Source: Salinibacterium hongtaonis (GTDB lineage: Bacteria; Actinomycetota; Actinomycetes; Actinomycetales; Microbacteriaceae). From it: DNA of 64,000 nt. A program made the position numbers and the translations under genes. Shown piece after piece: positions 56,926 to 64,000 of this stretch. Numbering within the stretch: the stretch's first letter is position 1; each line of letters begins with the position of its first letter. The stretch is from positions 2,666,001 to 2,730,000 of the forward strand of contig NZ_CP026951.1 of the NCBI RefSeq assembly GCF_003065485.1. The letters run 5' to 3'. The notes below the pieces were generated by a model. That model did no database searches and had not been told where the DNA came from. It saw nothing but the letters and a program-made list of their open reading frames with translations.

Positions 56926-57771
56926 TCAGTCCTCCAGAACGATGCGGCCGCCGACGCGGTGGGCGTCGTTGAGGTATTCGCGGGCTTCCGCCTTGAGCGC
57001 GACGAACTCGGCGCTGGTGACGATCGAGCTGTGCCGCGGCCGCGGGAGCGTGATGGGAATCTCTGCCACGATGCGGCCGGGCCGCGCCGACATGACGAAC
57101 ACTCGATCTGAGAGGTAGATGGCCTCGTCGATGTCGTGGGTGACGAAGAGCACCGTCTTCTGGAAGTCGTCCCACAGGTCGAGCAGCCACTCCTGCATCC
57201 GTTCGCGCGTCTGGGCGTCGAGTGCGCCAAACGGCTCGTCGAGCAGAATGATGTCGCGATTGAAGAGGATGGTGCGCAGGAGCGCGGCGCGCTGGCGCAT
57301 TCCACCGGAGAGCTGGCTCGGGTAGCGGTCGAGGAACCCGCCCAGACCGTAGGTCTCGAGGAGGGGCCGCGCGATCGCGTGCGCGTCTTTCTTCTTGACC
57401 CCGCCGATCTCGAGCCCGAGCACGACGTTGTCGAGGATCGTGCGCCACGGCAACAGCATGTCTTTTTGCAGCATGTAGCCAACGAGCCCCTGCTGCCCAT
57501 TGCGCTCGACACCGTCGACGACGATGCTGCCGTTAGTTGGTTCATCGAGTCCGGCGATGACGTTGAAGAGCGTCGACTTGCCGCATCCACTCGGGCCGAT
57601 GAGGGAGATGAACTCGCCCTCGCGCACCTGCAGGTTTGCGCCGACGAGCGCCTCCACGGCCGAACCGTCTGGACTGGTGAAAAGGCGGGAGACATCGTCG
57701 ACGACGAGTTGCGCCCTGGGTGGATCGACCGAGTCGATCGGCGGAAGTGCGGGAGAGGGAGCGAGTGCCAC
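56926..57771 (-). CDS. ABC importer ATPase, SsuB/TauB type
   Basis: The 281-residue protein has Walker A GPSGCGKST at 59-67, Q-loop MLQKDMLLPW, signature LSGGMRQRAALLRT, Walker B IILLDEPFGALD and THDIDEAIYLSDRVFVMSARPG of the nitrate/sulfonate/taurine family. It is the first gene of the minus-strand operon reaching to the asparaginase-like gene. The promoter faces a divergent GntR gene. Confidence 0.94.
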   Translation of the reverse strand: MALAPSPALPPIDSVDPPRAQLVVDDVSRLFTSPDGSAVEALVGANLQVREGEFISLIGPSGCGKSTLFNVIAGLDEPTNGSIVVDGVERNGQQGLVGYMLQKDMLLPWRTILDNVVLGLEIGGVKKKDAHAIARPLLETYGLGGFLDRYPSQLSGGMRQRAALLRTILFNRDIILLDEPFGALDAQTRERMQEWLLDLWDDFQKTVLFVTHDIDEAIYLSDRVFVMSARPGRIVAEIPITLPRPRHSSIVTSAEFVALKAEAREYLNDAHRVGGRIVLED

Positions 57772-57785
57772 GAGACCTCCGGAAG

Positions 57786-57816
57786 TAGAATCTATAATCT
57801 ATAGAGATATAGAATC
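57786..57816. promoter_or_regulatory. Operator-like TATAGA repeats before ABC and GntR genes
   Basis: TAGAATCTATAATC and CTATAGAGATATAGAATC form overlapping inverted TCTATA/TATAGA repeats in an AT-rich spot between divergent genes. This is a likely binding site for the GntR regulator at 57899. Confidence 0.65.
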
Positions 57817-57898
57817 GTGAGATTGTTTCGCCCATCGTCGCCGTTTGTGAACAAGGTGTTTCGGCGATTGAGACCCACCAGACACTCAAAGGAACGCT

Positions 57899-58591
57899 GT
57901 GACCGATTCAGAGGCAACGCCGCCTCGCACCACTCACCTGTGGGTGCGCGAACAATTGCGGGACCGCATCCTGAGCGGCATCTACGCGCCAGGGCATCCG
58001 CTCAAACAGACCGAACTCGCCGCGCAGCTCTCGGTGAGCGTCACCCCCGTCCGCGAGGCGATGCGCGACCTCGCGACCGAAGGGCTCGTTGTTATTGACC
58101 CGCAGCGCGTCGCGCGCGTGCGCGACCTTGACGCGCGCGAGGCGCGTGAACTCAACGAGATTCGTCTACTGCTCGAGCCGCTCGCCGCCAAGCTCGCGGC
58201 GACGCACGCGACCCCGGATGACACGGCAGCCATTACGGCACTCGCGCAAGAGACTGTTGATGCCGAGAGCGAAACCGAGTGGCTCGACTCCAACCGCCGC
58301 TTCCACATGGCGGTCATCGAGGGCGCGCACGCTCCTCTTCTCACGGGAATCCTCAGCAATCTGCGACAGATCTCATCCATCTACCTCGCCGCAGCCGTAC
58401 GGAGCAGCACCAGCGTGCGTGAGAAGAGCAAGCGCGAGCACCTCGCCCTCGCCGAGGCGATCGCGATGGGCGACGGCGACGAGGCTGCGCGCATCATCGA
58501 AGGCCACCTCTTCCCGCACGCCGTCTTGGCGACGGTCGTCGAGGAGCACCTCACGAGCGATCAACCCCGCCTCCACCCACCGGCGCGGTGA
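57899..58591 (+). CDS. GntR-family transcriptional regulator (FCD type)
   Basis: The 230-residue protein starts at a GTG. It has the winged HTH (WVREQLRDRILSGIYAPG, TELAAQLSVSVTPVREAMRDL) and an FCD domain (EIRLLLEPLAAKLAA, NRRFHMAVIEGAHAP, KREHLALAEAIAMGDGDEAARI). FCD regulators bind small acids, often with a metal ion. Divergence from the SsuABC-type operon suggests it controls that cluster. Confidence 0.92.
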   Translation: MTDSEATPPRTTHLWVREQLRDRILSGIYAPGHPLKQTELAAQLSVSVTPVREAMRDLATEGLVVIDPQRVARVRDLDAREARELNEIRLLLEPLAAKLAATHATPDDTAAITALAQETVDAESETEWLDSNRRFHMAVIEGAHAPLLTGILSNLRQISSIYLAAAVRSSTSVREKSKREHLALAEAIAMGDGDEAARIIEGHLFPHAVLATVVEEHLTSDQPRLHPPAR

Positions 58592-58646
58592 GTGTCGACT
58601 TGGTCATCGAGCGGGCCGGTCTTGGCACCAAAACTCGACACCCACC
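58587..58646. terminator. Long imperfect hairpin after GntR gene
   Basis: GGTG, GTGTCGA and TTGG on one side pair with CCAA, TCGACAC and CACC on the other, around a 24-base loop. It begins at the GntR stop and probably ends that transcript. The weak T-run makes the call moderate. Confidence 0.5.
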
Positions 58647-58666
58647 CGATGGTATGTAAATAATTC

Positions 58667-58695
58667 TTGACATGCTCCGCGCGCGGTGCGATGCT
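58667..58695 (+). promoter_or_regulatory. Sigma70-type promoter for the HTH operon
   Basis: TTGACA at 58667-58672 is followed after 17 bp by GATGCT at 58690-58695. The start codon lies 36 bp further, behind an AGGTCACC site. Confidence 0.55.
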
Positions 58696-58731
58696 TCCGA
58701 TGTAAAGAAAACCTGACACTCGGAGGTCACC

Positions 58732-59163
58732 ATGGGCTACGGCGAACGCACCATCTGGGCGCAATCGATCAGCAGCATCGTTTGCAGCATCGTCTACTTC
58801 GCGATCATCATCCCGCAGCTCGGCACGAGCCGCGTCGATCAGATCGACTGGATCGCCCCCATGCTGTGGACCATCCTCGCGTCGATCATCCTGTCGATCG
58901 CGCTAAACATCGTCGCGGGCATCATCGTCGGGATGCGCGATCGCGAGAGCGCGGGCACCTCCGACCAGCGGGATCGGGAGATCGGGTGGTTCGGTGACCG
59001 CGTGGGTCAGGCGTTTCTTGTTATCGGCGGCGTCGGGGCACTCGCCCTCACGATGCTTGGCGCGGATTACTTCTGGATCGGCAACACGCTCTTTCTCGGC
59101 TTCGCGCTCTCCATGCTGCTCGGCAGCGTGACCCGCATCATCGCCTACCGCAGGGGGTTCTGA
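58732..59163 (+). CDS. Four-helix membrane protein in HTH operon
   Basis: The 143-residue protein has four membrane segments (about 10-30, 41-66, 92-109 and 114-134) and a polar loop with GMRDRESAGTSDQRDREIG. It is a typical partner of a small XRE-type regulator, which follows 2 bp later. The two are often paired in Actinobacteria. No function is known. Confidence 0.8.
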   Translation: MGYGERTIWAQSISSIVCSIVYFAIIIPQLGTSRVDQIDWIAPMLWTILASIILSIALNIVAGIIVGMRDRESAGTSDQRDREIGWFGDRVGQAFLVIGGVGALALTMLGADYFWIGNTLFLGFALSMLLGSVTRIIAYRRGF

Positions 59164-59165
59164 GC

Positions 59166-59411
59166 ATGGTCAAACCCACAAGCGTCACCAACTCCATCCG
59201 CGAACTCCGTGCCCAGCACGGCGAGATGACCCAGGCCGAGCTCGCCCGCCGCATCGGGGTGACCCGCCAGACGCTCATTGCGATCGAGCAGGAAAAATAC
59301 TCGCCCTCGCTCGAGCTCGCGTTTCAGATCTCCCGCGTCTTCGGGGTCGGCCTCGACGACGTATTCCAGTACCCCACGGAGCAAGCAAAGCCAACCGAGC
59401 CAAAGGAATGA
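59166..59411 (+). CDS. Small XRE-type HTH regulator
   Basis: The 81-residue protein is one Cro/CI-type HTH of the YozG kind (ELRAQHGEMTQAELARRIGV, TRQTLIAIEQEKYSPSLELA, FGVGLDDVFQYP). Its stop overlaps the next start in ATGA. It lies between a membrane protein and an MDR oxidoreductase, which it probably regulates. Confidence 0.92.
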   Translation: MVKPTSVTNSIRELRAQHGEMTQAELARRIGVTRQTLIAIEQEKYSPSLELAFQISRVFGVGLDDVFQYPTEQAKPTEPKE

Positions 59412-60415
59412 CGATGACGTCCACGACAATCGCCTCGACAATGCAGGCCTGGCGGCAGAACAGCTACGGCGGGCCCGACCAGGTCGAGCGCGCAGACATT
59501 CCCGTGCCGACGCCCGGCCGAGGCGAGGTGCTGCTTCGAGTGCGCGCGACCGGCCTCAACGCGGCCGACATTCACGTGATGCGCGGCGACCCGATGCTGC
59601 TGCGCGCGGCCTTCGGGCTTAGCCGCCCACGAGCATCCGTTCGCGGCATGGATGTGGCTGGCACCATCGTGGCGGTGGGATCGGATGCTGCACGCTGGGC
59701 AGTAGGCGACGAGGTTGTGGTCGAGCTGCCCGGCGGCGGCGGACTTGGCCCCTACGCGGTCGCGCCTGTCAAACGCCTCGTGCTGCGACCGGCCGAGGTG
59801 ACGGCATCCGCCGCGGCCACCCTGCCGATCGCCGGCGGCACGGCCTGGCAAGCCCTCGACCGGGCCGGGGTGACCGGCGGATCGCGCGTGCTCGTGATCG
59901 GCGCATCCGGGGGCGTCGGCACCTTCGCTGTTCAGCTGGCGGCCCTGCGCGGTGCCGAGGTGTGGGCACTCTGCGGCGAGCGCAATCACGCACTCGCCGA
60001 GTCGCTGGGCGCCGCCCGCGCGATCGACCGCAGCACGCCGCTCGGCGAGCTCGACGCGAAATCGTTCGACCATGTCATCGACATTGTCGGCTCCGCTACG
60101 CTGGGCGACCTTCGGCGACTCGTGCGGCCCGGCGGGTCGGTCGTCATGGTCTCCGGCATGGGTGGGCGCGTGCTTGGGCCCATGCCGCGCATCCTCGGCG
60201 CAGCACTGCGCTCGATCGGATCGCGCCGTCCGCTGCGGGCCCTCGCCGCTGTCACCAAGCCCGAGGTGTTGAGCGAACTCCTTCGACTCACGGGGGAGGG
60301 GAGCATCCGGCCCGTAATCGAACGCGAGTTTACGTTCGACCAGGCGCGGGATGCCCTCGCTCACGTGGACGCCGGCCACACGGTCGGCAAAGTTGTTGTG
60401 CGTGCCGCGCCATGA
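59408..60415 (+). CDS. MDR-family NAD(P)-dependent oxidoreductase (quinone reductase-like)
   Basis: The 335-residue protein has the GroES-like domain (EVLLRVRATGLNAADIHVMRGD) without structural-zinc cysteines, and the Rossmann motif GASGGVGTFAVQLA. It matches zinc-independent quinone oxidoreductase-type MDR enzymes. It reduces an enone or quinone with NADPH. It is the last gene of the operon starting at 58732. Confidence 0.9.
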   Translation: MTMTSTTIASTMQAWRQNSYGGPDQVERADIPVPTPGRGEVLLRVRATGLNAADIHVMRGDPMLLRAAFGLSRPRASVRGMDVAGTIVAVGSDAARWAVGDEVVVELPGGGGLGPYAVAPVKRLVLRPAEVTASAAATLPIAGGTAWQALDRAGVTGGSRVLVIGASGGVGTFAVQLAALRGAEVWALCGERNHALAESLGAARAIDRSTPLGELDAKSFDHVIDIVGSATLGDLRRLVRPGGSVVMVSGMGGRVLGPMPRILGAALRSIGSRRPLRALAAVTKPEVLSELLRLTGEGSIRPVIEREFTFDQARDALAHVDAGHTVGKVVVRAAP

Positions 60416-60515
60416 TGACGCGGCAATGAAGGGCCTCCCGCAGAACCGACGCCGGTAGGTGTGCGCGGCCGACCCACTGGACTAGCGTCCCTAGGCGTAA
60501 GAGAAGTCTCGGTGG

Positions 60516-61379
60516 ATGACGGTGAGGCCTGTCTTGGTGGTCTATAACACCCATGAGCATCACGGATCGGGTGCCCCCGGCGCCTGGTTGGTCGACGTCG
60601 TGCTCCTCTGGCCGTTCCTCTTCGCCGCGGCCGCCTACCTGGTCGCAACGGCGATTCAGGCGCGACGCGGACGGCGGTGGCCGTGGTTCAGGAGCCTGTT
60701 CTGGGTGGCCGGCATGGCCGCGGCCGCGTGCGGATTTGTTGGCCCCATCGCGTCATGGTCGCACACGAGCTTTACCGGGCACATGCTCGCCCACCTGCTG
60801 GTGGGCATGGTCGCCCCGCTGTTTCTGGTGTTGGCGGCTCCCGTAACCCTGGCGCTGCGCACCCTCTCCGTTGTGCCAGCCCGCAGGCTGAGCCGACTCC
60901 TGAACAGCGCCCCCGCCCGCACGGTCACCAACCCCGTGGTGGCGGCCCTGCTGAACGTTGGCGGGATGTGGGTTGTCTACCGGACGCCGCTGTTCGACGC
61001 GATGCAGAGCAACGCACTTCTTCACCTGCTCGTGATGGCGCATTTTCTCGCCGCCGGCGTGCTGTACACGGCATCGTTGGTGCTGGTCGACCCGTCGCCG
61101 CATCGCGCGTCGTTCCCGTTGCGGGCGACCGTGCTGGTGCTGTCGCTGGCCGCCCACGGCGTGCTGGCAAAACTGCTCTACGCATACCCCCCGCCAGAAT
61201 TCAGCGCGGCTGATGTGCAGCTCGGCGCCCAACTCATGTATTACGGCGGGGATGCCGTCGATTTTTTCTTGATCGTGCTTCTCTGCGCAGAGCTTTACCG
61301 GCGCACCGGGCATGAGCTGCGCCGAACAAACCCTGAAACATTTCATCCCGCGGGCGCGCTGTCTGCAGACCACCGATGA
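60516..61379 (+). CDS. CtaG/caa3-type cytochrome oxidase assembly-like membrane protein
   Basis: The 287-residue protein has seven membrane segments. It matches the caa3_CtaG family with GPIASWSHTSFTGHMLAHLLVGMVAP-like histidines (HTSFTGHMLAH) and the C-terminal YYGGDAVDFFLIVLL. Members help assemble cytochrome oxidase, possibly in copper delivery. The following DUF2243-like gene starts 12 bp later, and the two are commonly found together. Confidence 0.88.
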   Translation: MTVRPVLVVYNTHEHHGSGAPGAWLVDVVLLWPFLFAAAAYLVATAIQARRGRRWPWFRSLFWVAGMAAAACGFVGPIASWSHTSFTGHMLAHLLVGMVAPLFLVLAAPVTLALRTLSVVPARRLSRLLNSAPARTVTNPVVAALLNVGGMWVVYRTPLFDAMQSNALLHLLVMAHFLAAGVLYTASLVLVDPSPHRASFPLRATVLVLSLAAHGVLAKLLYAYPPPEFSAADVQLGAQLMYYGGDAVDFFLIVLLCAELYRRTGHELRRTNPETFHPAGALSADHR

Positions 61380-61391
61380 GAGGAGAATGCC

Positions 61392-61901
61392 ATGACAGAC
61401 CGAACCACGGAACGGATGCACCGGTCGGCAGTGCGCAACCGATCGTTCTGGGGCGCGTTCCTGATCGGAATGGCCGTGATGGCCGCCATCGACGAGATCG
61501 TGTTCCACCAGATCTTGGCGTGGCACCACTTCTACGACAATTCCACGCCCGATATCGCCCTGCTCTCCGACGGCCTCCTGCACGCCGCCGAACTTTTCGC
61601 CCTCGTCGCCGGGTTCTTTCTCCTCCTCGACGCGCGACGGCGACACACGTTCTGGACGGGGGCGGCCTGGGCGGGGTTCTTCGTAGGGCTCGGCCTATTT
61701 CAACTCTGGGACGGAATCGTCGACCACAAGCTGCTGGGCCTGCATCAGATCCGCTACCGGGTCGACATCGTGCCGTACGACATCGCGTGGAATGCTGCGG
61801 CGATCATCCTTCTGGCCATCGGAATCGGCATGACCGTGATGCTCTCGAGAAAAGGCCGCCCGCTGCCGACGGCTGTGCCGAGCCAGCCGGACGCCGTGTA
61901 G
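61392..61901 (+). CDS. DUF2243-family membrane protein
   Basis: The 169-residue protein has four membrane segments and the family motif AAIDEIVFHQILAWHHFYD, with LLSDGLLHAAELFAL and LWDGIVDHKLLGLHQIR. The many His and Asp residues near membrane faces hint at metal or haem contact, but the function is unknown. It is placed directly after the CtaG-like gene and behind a GAGAGGAG site. Confidence 0.9.
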   Translation: MTDRTTERMHRSAVRNRSFWGAFLIGMAVMAAIDEIVFHQILAWHHFYDNSTPDIALLSDGLLHAAELFALVAGFFLLLDARRRHTFWTGAAWAGFFVGLGLFQLWDGIVDHKLLGLHQIRYRVDIVPYDIAWNAAAIILLAIGIGMTVMLSRKGRPLPTAVPSQPDAV

Positions 61902-62019
61902 GCATCCAGCCCGCTAGCCCTCGCACTCGTTCGCTCGCCCACCCTCGCGAGGGGTGCGAAATGCGGCTTCCGGATGCTGTCTGGCACGAATATGGGACCC
62001 CTCAGCGGACGCGGCGCAC

Positions 62020-62067
62020 GCGCGGGGACAGGGGCGGGGTGCACGGCGCAGGCGCGGGGACAGGGGC
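62020..62067. repeat. Short direct repeat in intergenic DNA
   Basis: GCGCGGGGACAGGGGC occurs at 62020-62035 and again at 62052-62067. The 61902-62166 gap otherwise shows no gene; the repeat has no known role. Confidence 0.6.
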
Positions 62068-62166
62068 CGGGCCGTGCGCCGGCCGCTCGGCAAAACACTC
62101 AGGGGGAGGGCCTGGCTTGCGCACCTGGGCTGGCGTAGCATCCTGGCACCAATGCAAGGAGGCATC

Positions 62167-62610
62167 ATGGCGAATCTCGTTGTGCACTTTGAAATTCACG
62201 CGACAGAACCACAGAAACTCCTCGACTTCTACTCGCAGCTCTTCAACTGGAAGTTCACCCAGTACGGCGAAATGTCGTACTGGATGATCGACACCGGCGA
62301 CGGGGCAATCAACACGGCGCGGCAGCCGGGCCATGGCATCAACGGCGGGCTCACCGAGCGCGAGGGTCCGCGACCCGAACCCGGCTCGGCCGTCAACGGC
62401 TGCAACATCGTGGTCGGCGTTGCGGATGCCGACGCGGCCTTCGCAAAAGCTCTAGAGCTCGGGGGCACCGAGGCGATGGCGCTTGAGGACATGGAGGGAA
62501 TCGGCCGCACCGCCTACATTCTCGACCCGGACAACAATCTGTTCGGCATCCTCTCTGAGGTGTTCTCGGATGGCACCAATGTGATGGACGGGACGGACGC
62601 AGGGGCCTGA
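62167..62610 (+). CDS. VOC-family protein
   Basis: From the ATG at 62167 (AAGGAGG site) the protein has 147 residues with the glyoxalase-like pattern VVHFEIHATEPQKLLDFYSQLFNWKF and AYILDPDNNLFGIL. The final metal ligand usually seen as Glu is replaced in NNLFGIL, as in many binding-only VOC proteins. It could be a resistance or metabolite-binding protein. It stands alone. Confidence 0.88.
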   Translation: MANLVVHFEIHATEPQKLLDFYSQLFNWKFTQYGEMSYWMIDTGDGAINTARQPGHGINGGLTEREGPRPEPGSAVNGCNIVVGVADADAAFAKALELGGTEAMALEDMEGIGRTAYILDPDNNLFGILSEVFSDGTNVMDGTDAGA

Positions 62611-62639
62611 CACGAGGGCCCGTCAGCGCCGCGGGCCCG

Positions 62640-63410
62640 TCAGCGCCGAGGGGCCGCGAACCCCAGGCGAGCCGAGAACTCGTCGGCCGCGGCGCGCACC
62701 TCGTCAGCCCACTCGTCGTCGGCACGCTGAGCGAAGCGGGCGGTGGGCACCGAGACGCTGATCGCGGCGACGACCGCGCCGGTCGAGTCGCGCACGGGGG
62801 CGGCGACGCAGCTCACGTCGGGTGTCGATTCTTCGCGCTCGAACGCCACCCCGCTCTCGCGGACGAGTGCGAGGTCCTCTTCGAGCTCAGGCAGGGTGCG
62901 GATGCTGCTCGCGGTCATCACCGGCAGCTGGTCGGCATCCGGAAACAGTTCACGCAGCCGCGGCGGCGACAGGTACGCAAGCATCGCCTTGCCGAGCCCC
63001 GTGGCGTTGGCGGGCAGGCGGTGACCAATGCTCGAGGGCAGGCGCAGGTTGTCGCGCGCTTCGACTTTGGCCAGGTAGAACACGTCGGCGCCTTCGAGCA
63101 CGGCGACGCTCACGGTTTCGCCCAGCCGCGCCGAGAGCTCGCGCGCCGCTTCGTTAGCTGCCGTGAGCATGTCGAAGCGAGAGGAGTAGGCGTTGCCCAG
63201 CTGCAGCAGCCGCACCCCGAGCCGATAGGCGCCACTCTCGTCCTTCTGTAGATAGTCGCGGGCGACGAGCGTTGCGAGCAGTTCATGCACGGATGTTCGG
63301 GGCAGCCCCGTGAGTCGCACTACGTCGGGCGCGCTGAGGGGGGCGTCGCCATCGAGGAACAGCTCGAGGATGTCGAGGGTGCGCACGACGGCGGGAGTGA
63401 GGCGGGCCAT
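62640..63410 (-). CDS. IclR-family transcriptional regulator
   Basis: The 256-residue protein has the HTH (APDVVRLTGLPRTSVHELLA) and an IclR effector domain (LPANATGLGKAMLAYLSP, RESGVAFEREESTPDVSCVAAPV). It is of normal length. It is divergent from acetaldehyde dehydrogenase, so it probably controls a meta-cleavage operon that continues beyond the window. Confidence 0.94.
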   Translation of the reverse strand: MARLTPAVVRTLDILELFLDGDAPLSAPDVVRLTGLPRTSVHELLATLVARDYLQKDESGAYRLGVRLLQLGNAYSSRFDMLTAANEAARELSARLGETVSVAVLEGADVFYLAKVEARDNLRLPSSIGHRLPANATGLGKAMLAYLSPPRLRELFPDADQLPVMTASSIRTLPELEEDLALVRESGVAFEREESTPDVSCVAAPVRDSTGAVVAAISVSVPTARFAQRADDEWADEVRAAADEFSARLGFAAPRR

Positions 63411-63488
63411 GCCTAATCAATACTCGGCTGAAGCGGCAGGCGCAAATGCTGGCGGATGCTCGCCCAATTGACATCGACACCTCAACCG

Positions 63489-63506
63489 TGTTCGATATAT
63501 AGAACA
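63489..63506. promoter_or_regulatory. Inverted repeat TGTTC-N8-GAACA
   Basis: TGTTCGATATATAGAACA lies between the IclR gene and the divergent dehydrogenase gene. The spacing and AT-rich centre fit an IclR operator overlapping the dehydrogenase promoter. Confidence 0.6.
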
Positions 63507-63560
63507 GACGCCGAAACTTCGAACGAGTGCTCGCGCGTAATTCCCACAGAAAGGCACCGA

Positions 63561-64000
63561 ATGAGCCACGTCGCTACCGCGGCCATCATCGGATCCGGCA
63601 ATATCGGCACCGACCTCATGATCAAGATCCTCCGCGGCAGCGGAACCCTCAAGGTTGTTGCCCTCGTGGGCATCGACCCCGAATCCGACGGACTGCGCCG
63701 GGCCGCGAGCATGGGCATCGCCGCGATCTCCTCAGGCGTGGACGGGCTCATCGAGCACGACCTCTTCGCCGACCTCGACTTCGTCTTCGATGCCACCTCG
63801 GCCCGCGCCCACGTCTACAACTCGGAGAAGCTGCTCGCGGCCAAGCCCAGCATCCGCCTCATCGACCTCACTCCTGCGGCGATCGGCCCCTACTGCGTGC
63901 CCGTCGTCAACCTCGAAGAGAACCTCGACGCCTCCAACGTGAACATGGTCACCTGCGGCGGCCAGGCCACCATCCCGATCGTCTCGGCCATCGCCAGCCA
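63561..64000 (+). CDS. Acetaldehyde dehydrogenase (acylating), cut by window end
   Basis: The 146 visible residues match the acylating acetaldehyde dehydrogenase of meta-cleavage pathways (MhpF/BphJ/HsaG type). The N-terminal Rossmann motif is [16 protein letters not shown], and the nucleophile Cys132 is in [11 protein letters not shown]. It converts acetaldehyde to acetyl-CoA and normally channels it from an aldolase encoded next door. Start at the ATG behind AGAAAGG. The C-terminus is outside the window. Confidence 0.93.
   Translation, partial: MSHVATAAIIGSGNIGTDLMIKILRGSGTLKVVALVGIDPESDGLRRAASMGIAAISSGVDGLIEHDLFADLDFVFDATSARAHVYNSEKLLAAKPSIRLIDLTPAAIGPYCVPVVNLEENLDASNVNMVTCGGQATIPIVSAIAS

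Noticed and set aside
1-64000. CRISPR array or insertion sequence
   Set aside because: No regularly spaced direct repeats with unique spacers and no transposase gene were seen on either strand.

Overview
The window looks like a chromosome segment of a high-GC actinobacterium, most likely a Microbacteriaceae-type organism. The evidence is the GC-rich codon use, frequent GTG starts, the dUMP-forming type of dCTP deaminase, Actinobacteria-style regulators (TetR, IclR, GntR) and the constant use of GGATGC/GCATCC words. No genus can be named from the sequence alone.

Region 1 (1-2553) is a housekeeping flank: an M20 amidohydrolase cut by the window edge, a small membrane protein, dcd, a GNAT acetyltransferase and tRNA-Gly(CCC). 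Region 2 (2507-9971) is a 7.4-kb integrated element in the 3' half of that tRNA gene, flanked by 49-bp direct repeats. It carries a tyrosine integrase with an apparent Lsr2-like insert, an AlpA-type HTH (excisionase candidate), small unknown genes, a primase-polymerase, a P-loop replication ATPase, and a separate large P-loop ATPase cargo gene beside attR. It is built like a phage satellite or replicating integrative plasmid and carries no capsid, terminase or transfer genes. Region 3 (9855-12958) holds three related exported-protein genes behind a near-identical leader, one of which runs into the attR tRNA remnant, plus an unknown gene on the other strand.

Region 4 (13152-49182) is a 36-kb catabolic supercluster, probably for an aromatic or polycyclic substrate. 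It holds four acyl-CoA-dehydrogenase-fold monooxygenase candidates, two flavin reductases (one fused to an IclR effector domain), an FMN reductase, two extradiol-type dioxygenases, three FAH-family hydrolases, an SDR, an aldehyde dehydrogenase, three SnoaL-like proteins, a dipeptide-type ABC importer, and acetoacetyl-CoA synthetase plus thiolase. An exported set (Tat haem peroxidase, a COG4315-like lipoprotein and three YWTD-type propeller lipoproteins) sits in its middle. Two palindromic operator families, AACNGTANCGTACNGTT and TTCCGNTATTCGGAA, tie separate units together, and TetR, IclR and GntR genes inside the cluster are the candidate regulators. The inferred flow is import, flavin-dependent hydroxylation, ring cleavage, C-C hydrolysis, then acetoacetate to acetyl-CoA and semialdehyde to acid.

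Region 5 (49229-51169) is an arsenic operon: arsC and ACR3 on one strand, arsR divergent. Region 6 (51219-58591) is a possible amide or N-compound uptake and hydrolysis cluster: asparaginase-like protein, MFS permease, RutB-like cysteine hydrolase, SsuABC-type importer and a divergent GntR. Region 7 (58732-62610) has a membrane protein-HTH-MDR operon, a CtaG-like protein, a DUF2243-like protein and a VOC protein. Region 8 (62640-64000) is an IclR regulator divergent from an acylating acetaldehyde dehydrogenase cut by the window end, probably the start of another meta-cleavage operon.
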